Assembly: GCF_000013565.1 (NCBI RefSeq)
Contig: NC_007802.1
Coordinates: 3,658,001 to 3,722,000, forward strand
Direction of reading: 5' to 3'
Length of the DNA: 64,000 nucleotides
Origin: Jannaschia sp. CCS1
Lineage (GTDB): Bacteria > Pseudomonadota > Alphaproteobacteria > Rhodobacterales > Rhodobacteraceae
In this document: positions 49,599-59,925 of the stretch, in pieces
Layout of the letters: each line of letters begins with the position of its first letter
Position numbering within the stretch: the stretch's first letter is position 1
Made by a program: the position numbers and the translations under genes
The notes under the pieces: generated by a model
The model's database searches: none
What the model was told of the DNA's origin: nothing
What the model saw: only the letters and a program-made list of their open reading frames with translations

Positions 49599-50990
49599 TC
49601 AGCGGTGCCGGTGAAACAGCGCCATCAGACGTGCATGGCGGGCGAACGGCTCCTGCGTCGGGGCGTCCGTGGCTATCGCCATGATCCGGCGCACCAGAAC
49701 GAATGACAGGAGACCGAACACGATGCCGCCGAAGGCCTGCCCGATCAGCACGCCTTCCGCCCCCAGCCATGCCGAGAAGGCGAGGATTGGCAAGATGGTG
49801 CCAAGCGTGTGACGCCCCCAGTTCACCCAGGTTGAGGTATAGGGATAGCCGATATTGTTGAGGCTGGCGTTGGACACGAAGATCATCCCGTTGAAAAAGA
49901 ACGCGAGCGCCAGGGGCCCGCAGAACAGGAAGACCAGCGACCGCGCCTCCCCCGTCGCGGAGAAGAGCGCGACAATGGGCTCGCGCAGGAAGAACAGCAC
50001 GGCGCTGACAACGAGGACAACAAGGGCCGTGAAGGCCATTGCCTCAACATAGGTGCGCTTGACCCGCTCCTGTTTTCCGGCGCCGAAGTTCTGCCCCACG
50101 ATGGGCCCCACGGCCCCGGACAGCGCGAAGAGGACACCGAAAGCCACTGGCGTCAGGCGGCCGATGATGGCCATACCGGCCACGGCGTCTTCGCCATATT
50201 GCGCCATGGAGCGGGTGACGATGGCCTGCCCCACGGGCGTGGCCAGCTGCGTCAGGATCGCAGGCGCCGCCAGCGCAAGGATCGGCGACAAATCCAGCCG
50301 AAGGTCCGGCAGGGACGGACGCGCCAGGCCACCATGGTGCCGGAAGATCGGGATCAAGGCGACGGCGGCAATCGCGACGCGCGCGCAGACGGAGGCGATC
50401 GCGGCCCCCGTCAGCTCCAGGTTGAGGCCGAAGATCAGGATTGGATCGAGGACGGCATTCACCAACCCGCCGATGATCGTGGCCATCATGGCACGGCGCG
50501 CATCGCCATGGGCGCGCAGGATCGCGCCACCGACCATACCCACCAAGAGCAGCGGGAGGGAGGGTATGATGATCCGCAAGTATCCCACCGCAAGGTCCTG
50601 CGTGGCATCGCTGGCCCCCAACAGCGCCACGAGTGTCGGAAGGTTCACCCAGACGAGTGCCGAAAACAGGCTCCCGATCAGCACGCCGTAAAATAGCGTC
50701 GTGCCCGCGCGACGACGGGCCAGCGCCTCATCGCCCGCGCCAAGGGCCCGCGCCACCAATGCGCCCCCTGCAATCGCCATGCCAATGCCGAACGACGAGG
50801 TGAAGAACAGGATCGCGCCTGCATATCCAATGGCTGCCGCCAGCTCCTCCTTCCCCAGCATGGAGATGAAGATCATGTCGACGAAGTCCACCAGGAACAC
50901 CGCCATCAATCCGACCGAGGAGGTCAGGGACATGACCGTTATGTGCTTGAAGAGGGAGCCTTCAAGAAAGACCGCTTGCGAGTTTGCCAT
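49599..50990 (-). CDS. MATE family efflux transporter
   Basis: The 463-residue protein has 12 hydrophobic helices with the MATE core, including the conserved GALVARALGAGDEALARRR and GQNFGAGKQERVKRTY at the loops of the two halves. It is the second MATE gene in the window and is longer than the one at 3652-4968. The substrate is unknown. Confidence 0.9.
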   Translation of the reverse strand: MANSQAVFLEGSLFKHITVMSLTSSVGLMAVFLVDFVDMIFISMLGKEELAAAIGYAGAILFFTSSFGIGMAIAGGALVARALGAGDEALARRRAGTTLFYGVLIGSLFSALVWVNLPTLVALLGASDATQDLAVGYLRIIIPSLPLLLVGMVGGAILRAHGDARRAMMATIIGGLVNAVLDPILIFGLNLELTGAAIASVCARVAIAAVALIPIFRHHGGLARPSLPDLRLDLSPILALAAPAILTQLATPVGQAIVTRSMAQYGEDAVAGMAIIGRLTPVAFGVLFALSGAVGPIVGQNFGAGKQERVKRTYVEAMAFTALVVLVVSAVLFFLREPIVALFSATGEARSLVFLFCGPLALAFFFNGMIFVSNASLNNIGYPYTSTWVNWGRHTLGTILPILAFSAWLGAEGVLIGQAFGGIVFGLLSFVLVRRIMAIATDAPTQEPFARHARLMALFHRHR

Positions 50991-51059
50991 GGCAAGATCG
51001 TGTCACGCGATGCGCATCAAGACCAGAGTCTGCGTCGCCGAATTGGCGTCGGGAGCAGT

Positions 51060-51431
51060 CTAGGGGATAATTTGGCACACCGACATGACGCTCGGCTGCG
51101 TCGTCCACCATTGGCCTGTCCAAGTCCCGCGAATAGAGGCCGCGAGTCTTGGGCACACTTGGTTGGCATGGTTCTGGTTCCAGATCGGGCCAGCCTCAAC
51201 CGCAATTGCGGGGGATGCGACCTGCACCTGGCACACCGACATCTGGTTGGGAACCGTCGTCCACCAATGCCCCGTCCAGGTGCCGCCATGGGACGCCGCG
51301 ACTGCGGGGCACACCTGGTTGGCATGGTTCTGGTCCCAGATCGGACCCGCGTCAAACGCCTGTTGCGCAGAGGCGGCGGACGCAAGACTGGCGAGGGCAA
51401 GGGCCAGGCAAAAGGGGCGAAAAAGGGTCAT
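51060..51431 (-). CDS. secreted MVL-type mannan-binding lectin with two tandem repeats
   Basis: The 123-residue protein starts at ATG 51431 (AGG lies 9 bases upstream). A signal peptide (FCLALALASLASAASA) is followed by two repeats with a period of 52 residues: AGPIWDQNHANQVCP...GTWTGHWWTT...MSVCQV (28-69) and AGPIWNQNHANQVCP...GTWTGQWWTT...MSVCQI (80-121). Each has two cysteines. This is the repeat of Microcystis viridis lectin (MVL), which binds Man-GlcNAc2 cores. It is predicted to be exported; the target is unknown. Confidence 0.85.
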   Translation of the reverse strand: MTLFRPFCLALALASLASAASAQQAFDAGPIWDQNHANQVCPAVAASHGGTWTGHWWTTVPNQMSVCQVQVASPAIAVEAGPIWNQNHANQVCPRLAASIRGTWTGQWWTTQPSVMSVCQIIP

Positions 51432-51639
51432 GGCAATCATCCTGAACTAAAGAGGCGTTCCATATACATAGCAGCCAAAACCAGCCTGCGTCAGCACCGG
51501 ATTTCCTGCCATATGTCCTGCCATTCGCTCACAACCTCGTCGCACGTTCCCAATCGCGCCGAAGGCGCTGGTCCGAGCGAAGCGAGGCGTGGACGGCCCG
51601 TCAGGGCCGGCGCCAAGGTGGTCGAAGGGCGAAGCCCCG

Positions 51640-52989
51640 TCAGAGCGTCGGTTTGACCTGCATCAGGCGCATCACATCGGCCATTTCAGGTCCGCGCTCC
51701 CGCCCTGTCACCGCCTTGCGCAGCGGCATGAACAATCCCTTGCCCTTCCGCCCCGTGGCCTCTTTCACAGCCGAGGTCCAATTGCTCCACGTCGTCTCAT
51801 CATAGGGCAGATCCGGCAGCATCGCGAAGGCCTGCGCGACAAACTCCCGGTCCTCATCGGCGACCAAAGGTGTGGCTCCGTCGCGGAAAAGCGCCCACCA
51901 ATCGGCAATTTCCGCCCGCTTGCCAATGTTGGCGCGCGCGACCTCCCAGAATGCAGGCGCGATGTCTGCGGGCACGCCCAAAGCGGCAATCTCTCCGGCC
52001 ACATCTTCAAACGCCGTGCCGTGCAACACGCTGGCCGTCAGGGGCCAAAGGTCTTCCACGTCGAACTTGGTGGGCGCGGAGCCAAAGTGGTTCAGGTCGA
52101 ACCCTTCGGCCAACTCCTCCACCGATCCCGCCAGTTCCACCGGCTGCGAGGACCCGATCCGCGCCATGTGCGACAGCAGCGCCATCGGCTCCATCCCTGC
52201 CTCACGCAGATCACGCAGCGCCAATGTGCCAAGCCGCTTGGACAGCGCCTCGCCCTGCGGGCCGGTCAGCAGCGAGTGATGCGCGAAGGACGGCGCGGAT
52301 TTGCCCAACGCCTCCATGATCTGGATTTGCGTTGCCGTGTTGGTCACATGGTCAGAGCCCCGCACCACATGGGTAACACCCATATCCGTGTCATCGACCA
52401 CGGAGGCAATCGTGTAGAGAACCTGACCGTCCGCACGGATCAGCACCGGGTCCGACACAGAGGCCGCATCAATCGACAGATCGCCAAGGATGCCGTCGGT
52501 CCATTCAATCCGCTGGTGATCCAGCTTGAAGCGCCAGACGCCCTGCCCCCGCTCAGCCCGCAACGCCTCTTTCTGGTCGTCCGTCAGCGCCAGCGCCGCC
52601 CGGTCATAGACCGGGGGTTGGTGCATGTTCAGTTGCTTCTTGCGCTTCAGATCCAGCTCAGTCGGCGTCTCCCACGCCTCATAGAACCGGTTTTTCGCGC
52701 GCAATTCATCGGCGGCAGCGGCGTAGCGGTCAAAGCGGTCCGATTGCCGCTCGATCCGGTCCCAGGTCAGGCCCAGCCACTCCATGTCTTCCTGGATCGC
52801 ATCGGCAAAGGCTTGCGTCGACCGCTCCGGATCCGTGTCATCAAGGCGCAGGATGAACTCTCCGCCCGCCTTCTTCGCGATCAGGAAATTGAACAGCGCC
52901 GTGCGCAGGTTGCCTACGTGCAGGAACCCGGTGGGCGATGGGGCGAAGCGGGTGACGACAGATGTGGACGCGGACATGGGGGCAGACAT
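51640..52989 (-). CDS. gltX: glutamyl-tRNA synthetase
   Basis: The 449-residue class Ic synthetase has PSPTGFLHVGN (HIGH) and ALSKRLG (KMSKS). It charges tRNA-Glu and in many alphaproteobacteria also tRNA-Gln. ATG 52989 follows AAAGG at about 9 bases; ATG 52977 is an equally plausible start, because the first residues (MSAP-MSAS) repeat. It is divergent from the minimal zincin. Confidence 0.95.
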   Translation of the reverse strand: MSAPMSASTSVVTRFAPSPTGFLHVGNLRTALFNFLIAKKAGGEFILRLDDTDPERSTQAFADAIQEDMEWLGLTWDRIERQSDRFDRYAAAADELRAKNRFYEAWETPTELDLKRKKQLNMHQPPVYDRAALALTDDQKEALRAERGQGVWRFKLDHQRIEWTDGILGDLSIDAASVSDPVLIRADGQVLYTIASVVDDTDMGVTHVVRGSDHVTNTATQIQIMEALGKSAPSFAHHSLLTGPQGEALSKRLGTLALRDLREAGMEPMALLSHMARIGSSQPVELAGSVEELAEGFDLNHFGSAPTKFDVEDLWPLTASVLHGTAFEDVAGEIAALGVPADIAPAFWEVARANIGKRAEIADWWALFRDGATPLVADEDREFVAQAFAMLPDLPYDETTWSNWTSAVKEATGRKGKGLFMPLRKAVTGRERGPEMADVMRLMQVKPTL

Positions 52990-53059
52990 GGGGGCGGGCC
53001 TTTCGGGGAATGCGCGCCTTCCTCTTTCATGTGCGCCCGATTTTGTCCATATCGTGCAC

Positions 53060-53461
53060 ATGCACGCCGACCTCACCGCCCCCGATCTGGCCGCGATTGA
53101 AACCCTCGCCTACGCCGCCCGCGACGCGCTGCAAGAGCCGTGGGCGACGCCGGCCCGCGCCGTGGTTATCCGGGTCGAGGATGTCGCCGATCCGCAGATC
53201 CTGGCCGAGCTGGAGATGCAGGATCCGTTTGAGCTGACCGGGCTCTATGATGGCATCCCGATGACCCAGAAGTCGGTGATGGACATGCCCGAGCAGCCCG
53301 ACACGATCTGGCTCTTTCGCCGGGCGATCCTGGATGAATGGGCTGATCGGGGCAACGTGACCCTGTCTGAGCTGGTGACCCATGTGTTGGTGCACGAGTT
53401 TGCCCACCATTTCGGCTGGTCTGATGATGACATCGCCGCCGTCGACCGCTGGTGGGACTGA
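53060..53461 (+). CDS. minimal zincin metallopeptidase (DUF1025 family)
   Basis: The 133-residue acidic protein ends with the zinc-binding HEFAHHFGWSDDD (HExxH) typical of the minimal MPTase/PF06262 group. It has no signal peptide, so it is a cytoplasmic peptidase of unknown substrate. The frame is open upstream over gltX, but the family start is here. Confidence 0.88.
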   Translation: MHADLTAPDLAAIETLAYAARDALQEPWATPARAVVIRVEDVADPQILAELEMQDPFELTGLYDGIPMTQKSVMDMPEQPDTIWLFRRAILDEWADRGNVTLSELVTHVLVHEFAHHFGWSDDDIAAVDRWWD

Positions 53462-53621
53462 GCGTTCAGGCACGCGCGCCCCAACATTCAGCACGTGTGA
53501 TGAGCGGGTTTTCGCAAGCCATTCCAAGTGTCCGGGTATTGCGGGTCCGTCGCAACGGGTTGTTAACTCTAGGCCGATAGTTCTGTGGCCATAGACCGGG
53601 CGAAACTTCAAGGCACAGAGC

Positions 53622-54788
53622 ATGATATTCGATGAAAACAAGGTTACCGGCATGTCCCTGGAGCGTCTGATCGCCTGGGTCGACGGCATCGACCTGCCGA
53701 TGTTCGTGCTGCAACTTTTGCCCGGCGACCGCCTGGAATTCGTCCACGCCAATGCCACGCTCGGCCGTGTCGCGGGCACTCCCACTACGATCTTCAAAGG
53801 CAAGAGCGCGACGGAAATCTTTCCCGCGCGAATGGCTGAGCGCCTGGAGGGCAATTACCGCAAATGCCTGGCGACGGACGTGCCCTATTCCTACGAGGAA
53901 TGTCTAATGATTGAAGGGCGGGAAACGTGGTGGCAAACGACCCTGTCCAAGCCTGTGGGTTTCGGCGGACAGGTGGTCCTCGGCGTCAGCTCCAGCGTGA
54001 CGGAAGCGAAGGATCGTGAATTCGCCGCCGCGCAATCCCTGGCCAATCTGACAGAACGTCTGGACGAAATGCGCCTGTTCTCGACCATGGCCGCCCATGA
54101 TGCGCGGGGTCCGTTGGCAACCGTCTCCAGCCTGATTGAACTGGTTCTCGAAGATTTCTCCGACCTGGGCGATGGCAAGGCGGATTTGTTGCGGATGGCA
54201 TCCAACACCGTGGACGAGGCCCTGACGCAAATCTCATCCACGCTGGAGCGCGCGCGCAATATGCAAACCGATGAAGAGGTGCGAACACAGGTTGATCTGG
54301 GCAGGTTATGCGCCGATATCGCCGCTATGGTGGACCCGGAAAAGCACCTGGCCATCGAACTGCCCCAGATCCAGGTCGAATGCGACGAGGTGATGGTTCA
54401 AATGGGAGTGCGCAACCTGATGTCGAACGCGGCAAGGTTTTGCCAGCACCACATAACAGTCGATGTGTCAGAGGATCGTGATCGCGGCATGCTGATGATC
54501 GGTGTCTCAGATGACGGCCCCGGCCTGCCGGAAGGGATGACCCTCCAGGATCTGGCGCAGAAGGGTGAGGCGCGCAAAGGTGTGCATGGCTTCGGGCTCA
54601 GCGCGATCGCCAAACTCATCAACAGTCGCGGTGGCACGTTTGAAGTTGTTCCGACAGAGACGGAGGACGGCATGCACGGCGCCAAATTCCGAATGGTGCT
54701 GCCCGGCGGAATAGTTGGCGATGGCGCGCCAATCCAATCCGCAGACAAGGCGAACTTGGGCTACACGGAAACCGTCGCGGCGCAGTAA
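53622..54788 (+). CDS. PAS-domain sensor histidine kinase
   Basis: The 388-residue protein lacks membrane helices. An N-terminal PAS-like sensor region (about 20-130) is followed by a coiled dimerisation helix; the phosphoacceptor is His159 in MAAHDARGP. The ATPase domain has the N-box (NLMSNAARF), G1 (SDDGPGLP) and G2 (HGFGLSAI). The response regulator is not adjacent. The TAA stop lies 5 bases before the octanucleotide array. Confidence 0.88.
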   Translation: MIFDENKVTGMSLERLIAWVDGIDLPMFVLQLLPGDRLEFVHANATLGRVAGTPTTIFKGKSATEIFPARMAERLEGNYRKCLATDVPYSYEECLMIEGRETWWQTTLSKPVGFGGQVVLGVSSSVTEAKDREFAAAQSLANLTERLDEMRLFSTMAAHDARGPLATVSSLIELVLEDFSDLGDGKADLLRMASNTVDEALTQISSTLERARNMQTDEEVRTQVDLGRLCADIAAMVDPEKHLAIELPQIQVECDEVMVQMGVRNLMSNAARFCQHHITVDVSEDRDRGMLMIGVSDDGPGLPEGMTLQDLAQKGEARKGVHGFGLSAIAKLINSRGGTFEVVPTETEDGMHGAKFRMVLPGGIVGDGAPIQSADKANLGYTETVAAQ

Positions 54789-54793
54789 CGCCC

Positions 54794-54920
54794 GTGAGGC
54801 CGTGAGGCCGTGAGGCCGTGAGGCCGTGAGGCCGTGAGGCCGTGAGGCCGTGAGGCCGTGAGGCCGTGAGGCCGTGAGGCCGTGAGGCCGTGAGGCCGTG
54901 AGGCCGTGAGGCCGTGAGGC
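54794..54920. repeat. octanucleotide tandem array, GTGAGGCC x about 16
   Basis: The 8-base unit GTGAGGCC repeats without error from 54794 to 54920 (15 full copies and 7 bases). It lies between the convergent histidine kinase and DUF1801 genes. On the plus strand every frame soon hits TGA; on the minus strand all frames stay open and encode repeats of GLTASRPH. Slippage would change copy number. No gene is interrupted by it. Confidence 0.97.
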
Positions 54921-55000
54921 ACCGCAAACGAAATGGAATCAACCCCCGATCCGCTCCTGCGGCCACACATCGACCAAGGCGCAGTCGATCAAAACGCCTC

Positions 55001-55435
55001 TCACTCCGGCTGTACCGGCCAGATCGCATCCAGATCCCGTAGGCCCGCGCGGATGATGTCTTCCAATACACTCACATCAATATCGGCCAACTTGTTCACG
55101 TACAGGCAAGACACCGCCTTTTTGTGTTTGCCCAACCGCTCCAGCATCTCACCGTAATCCGCATATCCGGGCATGATGTGGATCGACAGGTTCGCCTTGC
55201 GGGGGCTGAAACCCGTCGCAAGAAACGATCCCGACCGACCCGACTTGTACGTGTAATCATATCGCCCGTAACCCACGAGCGACGGACCCCACATGCGGGG
55301 GGCAAAGCCGCTGACCCTTCGAAACACGGCATCCAGCGCCAAACCGTCCGCGCGGCGAGTGGGGTGGTCCACCGCCTCCAGAAAGGCGGTCACATCCGCC
55401 TCGGTGGCTTGGGTCTTGTTTTCGGGTTGGGCCAT
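55001..55435 (-). CDS. DUF1801 family protein
   Basis: The 144-residue protein starts at ATG 55435 after AAGGAAG; ATG 55450 would overlap the upstream stop (ATGA). DUF1801 features are VGYGRYDYTYKSGRSGSF and FSPRKANLSIHIMPGYADYGEMLERLGKHK. The fold is a small YdhG-like alpha/beta domain of unknown function. Confidence 0.85.
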   Translation of the reverse strand: MAQPENKTQATEADVTAFLEAVDHPTRRADGLALDAVFRRVSGFAPRMWGPSLVGYGRYDYTYKSGRSGSFLATGFSPRKANLSIHIMPGYADYGEMLERLGKHKKAVSCLYVNKLADIDVSVLEDIIRAGLRDLDAIWPVQPE

Positions 55436-55446
55436 TGGAGCTTCCT

Positions 55447-55890
55447 TCATTCGGGCAAACGACGCACCGATGATAGCAGATCAAGCGCAATCTCAAAATC
55501 TGGTGCCCCTTCGGCCTGCCGGTAAGCGATCAATGCAAGGAGCGTACCGTCGTCAAGTTGCCGTCTGGCACGAAGCTCATGAACAGGTCCGCCCGACCCT
55601 GCGCCACCGGTGTCGCGGACGGTGAAGCGGATGTCCGCAACCCTGTTGGCAACCCATGTCCGGTGCAGGGAAAAGTGCGGATCAACGCGGAGGGTTGCGG
55701 ACAAGGGTGCACGCACCGCCTCCGTTTGGGAAACGCGCAGGAGATCTCCATCAATCTGCGCGGCGAACCCCCGCGGAATATCGACCAATAGCCCGCTGGC
55801 AAACGTCACAGGCCCCTCAGCATGAGCGGGCGTGGCCAACGCAAGCCCGCCGATAATCAGCGCGCGGCGGGACAGAAAACTCGACACCAT
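55447..55890 (-). CDS. exported hypothetical protein
   Basis: The 147-residue protein starts MVSSFLSRRALIIGGLALATPAHA, a signal peptide with twin arginines (SRRALII), so Tat export is possible. The mature part is beta-rich with no cysteines. It lies between the photolyase and DUF1801 on the same strand, with a stop-start overlap to the latter. The family is not recognised. Confidence 0.65.
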   Translation of the reverse strand: MVSSFLSRRALIIGGLALATPAHAEGPVTFASGLLVDIPRGFAAQIDGDLLRVSQTEAVRAPLSATLRVDPHFSLHRTWVANRVADIRFTVRDTGGAGSGGPVHELRARRQLDDGTLLALIAYRQAEGAPDFEIALDLLSSVRRLPE

Positions 55891-55929
55891 AGCGGCAGAA
55901 TAATGCCGCAGACCGTCCGCGAGCAAGCC

Positions 55930-57459
55930 TCAGACCTTCGCGCCCCGATCCAATTTCGCCAGAAACGCATCGGCACTCGCCAGTGTATCGGCCTGTTTGC
56001 TGTCATCCATCCGCGCGAAGGTGCGGTACATCTGCGCCATGCGGGGGTTCTTGGCGAAGCGGTCCTCGTGGCGCATCAGGAAATGCCAGTAGAGCGCATT
56101 GAACGGGCACGCGCCCTCCCCCGTTTTTTCCTTCACCGAATAGGCGCAGGATTTGCAGTAATCCGACATCTTGTTGATGTAGTTGCCGCCCGACACGTAG
56201 GGTTTGGACCCGACCACGCCACCGTCGGCAAACTGGCTCATGCCGATCACATTGGGGGCCTCCACCCATTCGTAAGCGTCCGCGTAGACGGCCAGATACC
56301 ATTCGTGAACCTGATGAGGATCGACGCCTGCCAGAAGCGCGAAATTGCCCGTGACCATCAGGCGCTGGATGTGGTGGGCATAGGCCTCCTCGCGCGTCTG
56401 GGTGATGGCCTCCGACAGGCACAACATGTCGGTCTCACCCGACCAGTAGAAGCCGGGCAGATCCCGGGTATGTTTAAGCGTGTTGCGGGACGTGTAGTCC
56501 GGGCCCTCAAGGAAATAGATACCACGCATATATTCGCGCCAACCGATGATCTGGCGGATGAAGCCCTCGACGGCATTCAGCGGCGCGTCACCGTCGCGGT
56601 AGGCCTGCTCAGCCGCGTCGCAGATCTCACGCCAGCCCAGAAGGCCCGCGTTCAGATACATAGAGATGATAGAGTGATAGAGGAACCGTTCCCCCTGCAT
56701 CATCGCATCCTGAAAATCGCCGAACCGGGGCAACGCCGTCTTGACCCAATGGGCCAACGCACGGCGGGCCTGGCCCGTGTCGGTGGCAAACCAGAACGGC
56801 GTAAGCGTCCCGAAGTTGTTATGGAAGCGGGATGCCACCAGGGTCAGGACCTCTTCGGTCACGTCATCCGGTGTGAAGTGCATTGGCGCGGCATCGACGG
56901 ACCCGGGGGGCGGTTCGCGGTTGTCGTGGTCATAGTTCCACTTGCCGCCTTCGGGCTTGTCCCCGTCCATCAGAAGGCCCGTTTTGCGGCGCATCTCGCG
57001 GTAGAACCACTCCATCCGCAATTCCTTGCGGCCTTCTGCCCAGGCCGCAAATTCGGCGTGGGAGCACAAAAATCGGTCATCGGGGAATTGGTGGACAGGG
57101 ATCGGCATGTCTTCCAGCGCCGCGATCAGGCGGAATTCGCCGGGCTCGGTGGCCAGAACCTCGGCCGCACCGGTGGCCTCACAGGCCCGAAGGATTTCGC
57201 CGGGGATGGAGCCGGCATTCTCGGCGTCGTCCAGCTTGGTGTAGCGCACTTGCCAGCCGTCATCGCGCAACGCGGCGGCGAATTTGCGCATGGCGGCGAA
57301 CAGGAAGGCGATTTTCTTGGGGTGGTGCGGGACATAACCGGCCTCCTCCGCAACCTCGGCCATCAGAACGACGTCACGATCACGGTCGGCTTCACGCAGG
57401 GCAGCACCATCGCGGCAGAGTTGGTCACCAAGGATGAGGACAACGCGCGGCTTCACCAA
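55930..57459 (-). CDS. FeS-type bacterial cryptochrome/photolyase
   Basis: The 509-residue protein belongs to the FeS-BCP/CryPro group (Agrobacterium PhrB, Rhodobacter CryB), whose members are (6-4) photolyases or light sensors. A DUF523-like N-terminal Rossmann domain (VVLILGDQLCRDG) is followed by a helical FAD domain (WREYMRGIYF, HHIQRLMVTGNFALL, WYLAVYADAYEWVEAPNVIGMSQFADGG). The 4Fe-4S cysteines include YCKSCAYSVKEKTGEGACP and an upstream DMLCLSE. It overlaps the SDR gene by 7 bases. Confidence 0.92.
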   Translation of the reverse strand: MVKPRVVLILGDQLCRDGAALREADRDRDVVLMAEVAEEAGYVPHHPKKIAFLFAAMRKFAAALRDDGWQVRYTKLDDAENAGSIPGEILRACEATGAAEVLATEPGEFRLIAALEDMPIPVHQFPDDRFLCSHAEFAAWAEGRKELRMEWFYREMRRKTGLLMDGDKPEGGKWNYDHDNREPPPGSVDAAPMHFTPDDVTEEVLTLVASRFHNNFGTLTPFWFATDTGQARRALAHWVKTALPRFGDFQDAMMQGERFLYHSIISMYLNAGLLGWREICDAAEQAYRDGDAPLNAVEGFIRQIIGWREYMRGIYFLEGPDYTSRNTLKHTRDLPGFYWSGETDMLCLSEAITQTREEAYAHHIQRLMVTGNFALLAGVDPHQVHEWYLAVYADAYEWVEAPNVIGMSQFADGGVVGSKPYVSGGNYINKMSDYCKSCAYSVKEKTGEGACPFNALYWHFLMRHEDRFAKNPRMAQMYRTFARMDDSKQADTLASADAFLAKLDRGAKV

Positions 57460-58112
57460 GGCACCGTCGCGCCGGAGTAGTCGACAAAGGTGCCCGTCGT
57501 CTCCAACCGCTCCATCACATCGCAGAGCATTGCCGCCGTCTCATCGGCAGGGACAGTTTTATGGCCGCCCGCGTAATCTGCGGTGAACGGCGTGGCCACA
57601 GTGCCGGGATGCATCGCGGTGACAAGGGCGTTCTTGTGGGTGCGGGCAAGCTCAATCGCAGCGCCGCGGATCAGCATGTTAGCCGCCGCCTTGGAGGCCC
57701 GGTAGCTGTGCCAGCCGCCGATCCTGTTGTCCGCGATGGAGCCCACGCGAGCCGTCAGCACAGCGGTGACCGACCGACCTGTCTTGGGCAGAAGGCGCGG
57801 CAGGTGGCGCAAAATGTTGGCTGTGCCCATGGTGTTCACTGCAAAGACCTCGGCCATGGCATAGGGGTCAATCGCCGATAGCTGCTTCTCGGGCGCGCCG
57901 TTGTCTGGCGCCAAAATACCCGTGGCCACGAAGACGGTCTGGAATGTCTGCTCCAACCCGCCCAGAATGCGATCCACGCTGTCGGCATCGGTCACGTCCA
58001 ACCCATCGGCGCTGCGCGACAAAGCGGTGACGTTGCCGCCCCGCCCGCGCATCTCTGAAACCATTGCGTCACCGATTCCGCCCGACGCGCCTATCACAAG
58101 TGCATTTATCAT
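57453..58112 (-). CDS. short-chain dehydrogenase/reductase
   Basis: The 219-residue SDR has the NAD(P)-binding GASGGIG near the N-terminus and the catalytic YRASK with an upstream Ser. Its 3' end overlaps the photolyase start, so the two are probably one operon. The substrate is unknown; related SDRs next to photolyase genes are common in alphaproteobacteria. Confidence 0.9.
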   Translation of the reverse strand: MINALVIGASGGIGDAMVSEMRGRGGNVTALSRSADGLDVTDADSVDRILGGLEQTFQTVFVATGILAPDNGAPEKQLSAIDPYAMAEVFAVNTMGTANILRHLPRLLPKTGRSVTAVLTARVGSIADNRIGGWHSYRASKAAANMLIRGAAIELARTHKNALVTAMHPGTVATPFTADYAGGHKTVPADETAAMLCDVMERLETTGTFVDYSGATVPW

Positions 58113-58206
58113 CTGCCGCGACGTAGACGCCCATCCGCAACGGTCAACTGTCTGGCGGCGATTTAGGGGTTTTCAAACGGGTCCGGATCGGTCATTTCTT
58201 CTTTCC

Positions 58207-58290
58207 ATGATCAAGCACCCTCATATCGTTCCTGTTGCAGCCCCCGCTGCACGCGACCTGCTTGGTCTCCTCCTCCTTAGCCGCCTCTGA
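58207..58290 (+). CDS. leuL: leucine-rich leader peptide of leuA
   Basis: The 27-residue ORF (ATG 58207, TGA 58288-58290) ends LLGLLLLSRL: seven Leu codons in the last ten coding positions (CTG CTT, CTC CTC CTC CTT, CTC). This is the hallmark of a leucine attenuator. It lies 75 bases upstream of leuA, and its stop codon lies inside a strong hairpin. Confidence 0.88.
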   Translation: MIKHPHIVPVAAPAARDLLGLLLLSRL

Positions 58291-58358
58291 GCGTGCCTTT
58301 CGGCGCGACCGCTCAGGGGAGACACCGCGCCGGAGACACCTCAATCTACCGCTAAGGA
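58274..58358 (+). promoter_or_regulatory. leuA attenuator/translation-control region
   Basis: Three alternative pairings are visible. Hairpin A is 58284-58293 with 58310-58319 (10 bp, one G-U). Hairpin B is 58301-58307 with 58326-58332 (7 bp) and excludes A. An 8-bp perfect match between the leucine codons at 58274-58281 (TCCTTAGC) and 58351-58358 (GCTAAGGA) would bury the leuA Shine-Dalgarno. No T-run follows A or B, so control may act on translation or through rho. The structures are inferred by eye. Confidence 0.65.
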
Positions 58359-58365
58359 ACACGAC

Positions 58366-59924
<1,559 letters not shown>

Positions 59925-59925
<1 letters not shown>

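Noticed and set aside
51541-51640. Several short inverted repeats downstream of gltX
   Set aside because: Arms are only 4-7 bases in very GC-rich sequence, with no T-run; expected by chance.
51589-53100. Plus-strand open frame of 503 codons opposite gltX
   Set aside because: Antisense shadow; the minus strand has intact GluRS motifs.
54794-54920. CRISPR array
   Set aside because: The unit is 8 bases with no spacers and there are no cas genes.
54619-55071. Minus-strand ORF encoding GLTASRPH repeats over the octanucleotide array
   Set aside because: The repeat is open on that strand only because its complement lacks stops; there is no ribosome binding site and the flanks are antisense to the kinase.
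55822-57480. Plus-strand open frame of 552 codons opposite the photolyase
   Set aside because: Shadow of the cryptochrome/photolyase gene with no recognisable domain.
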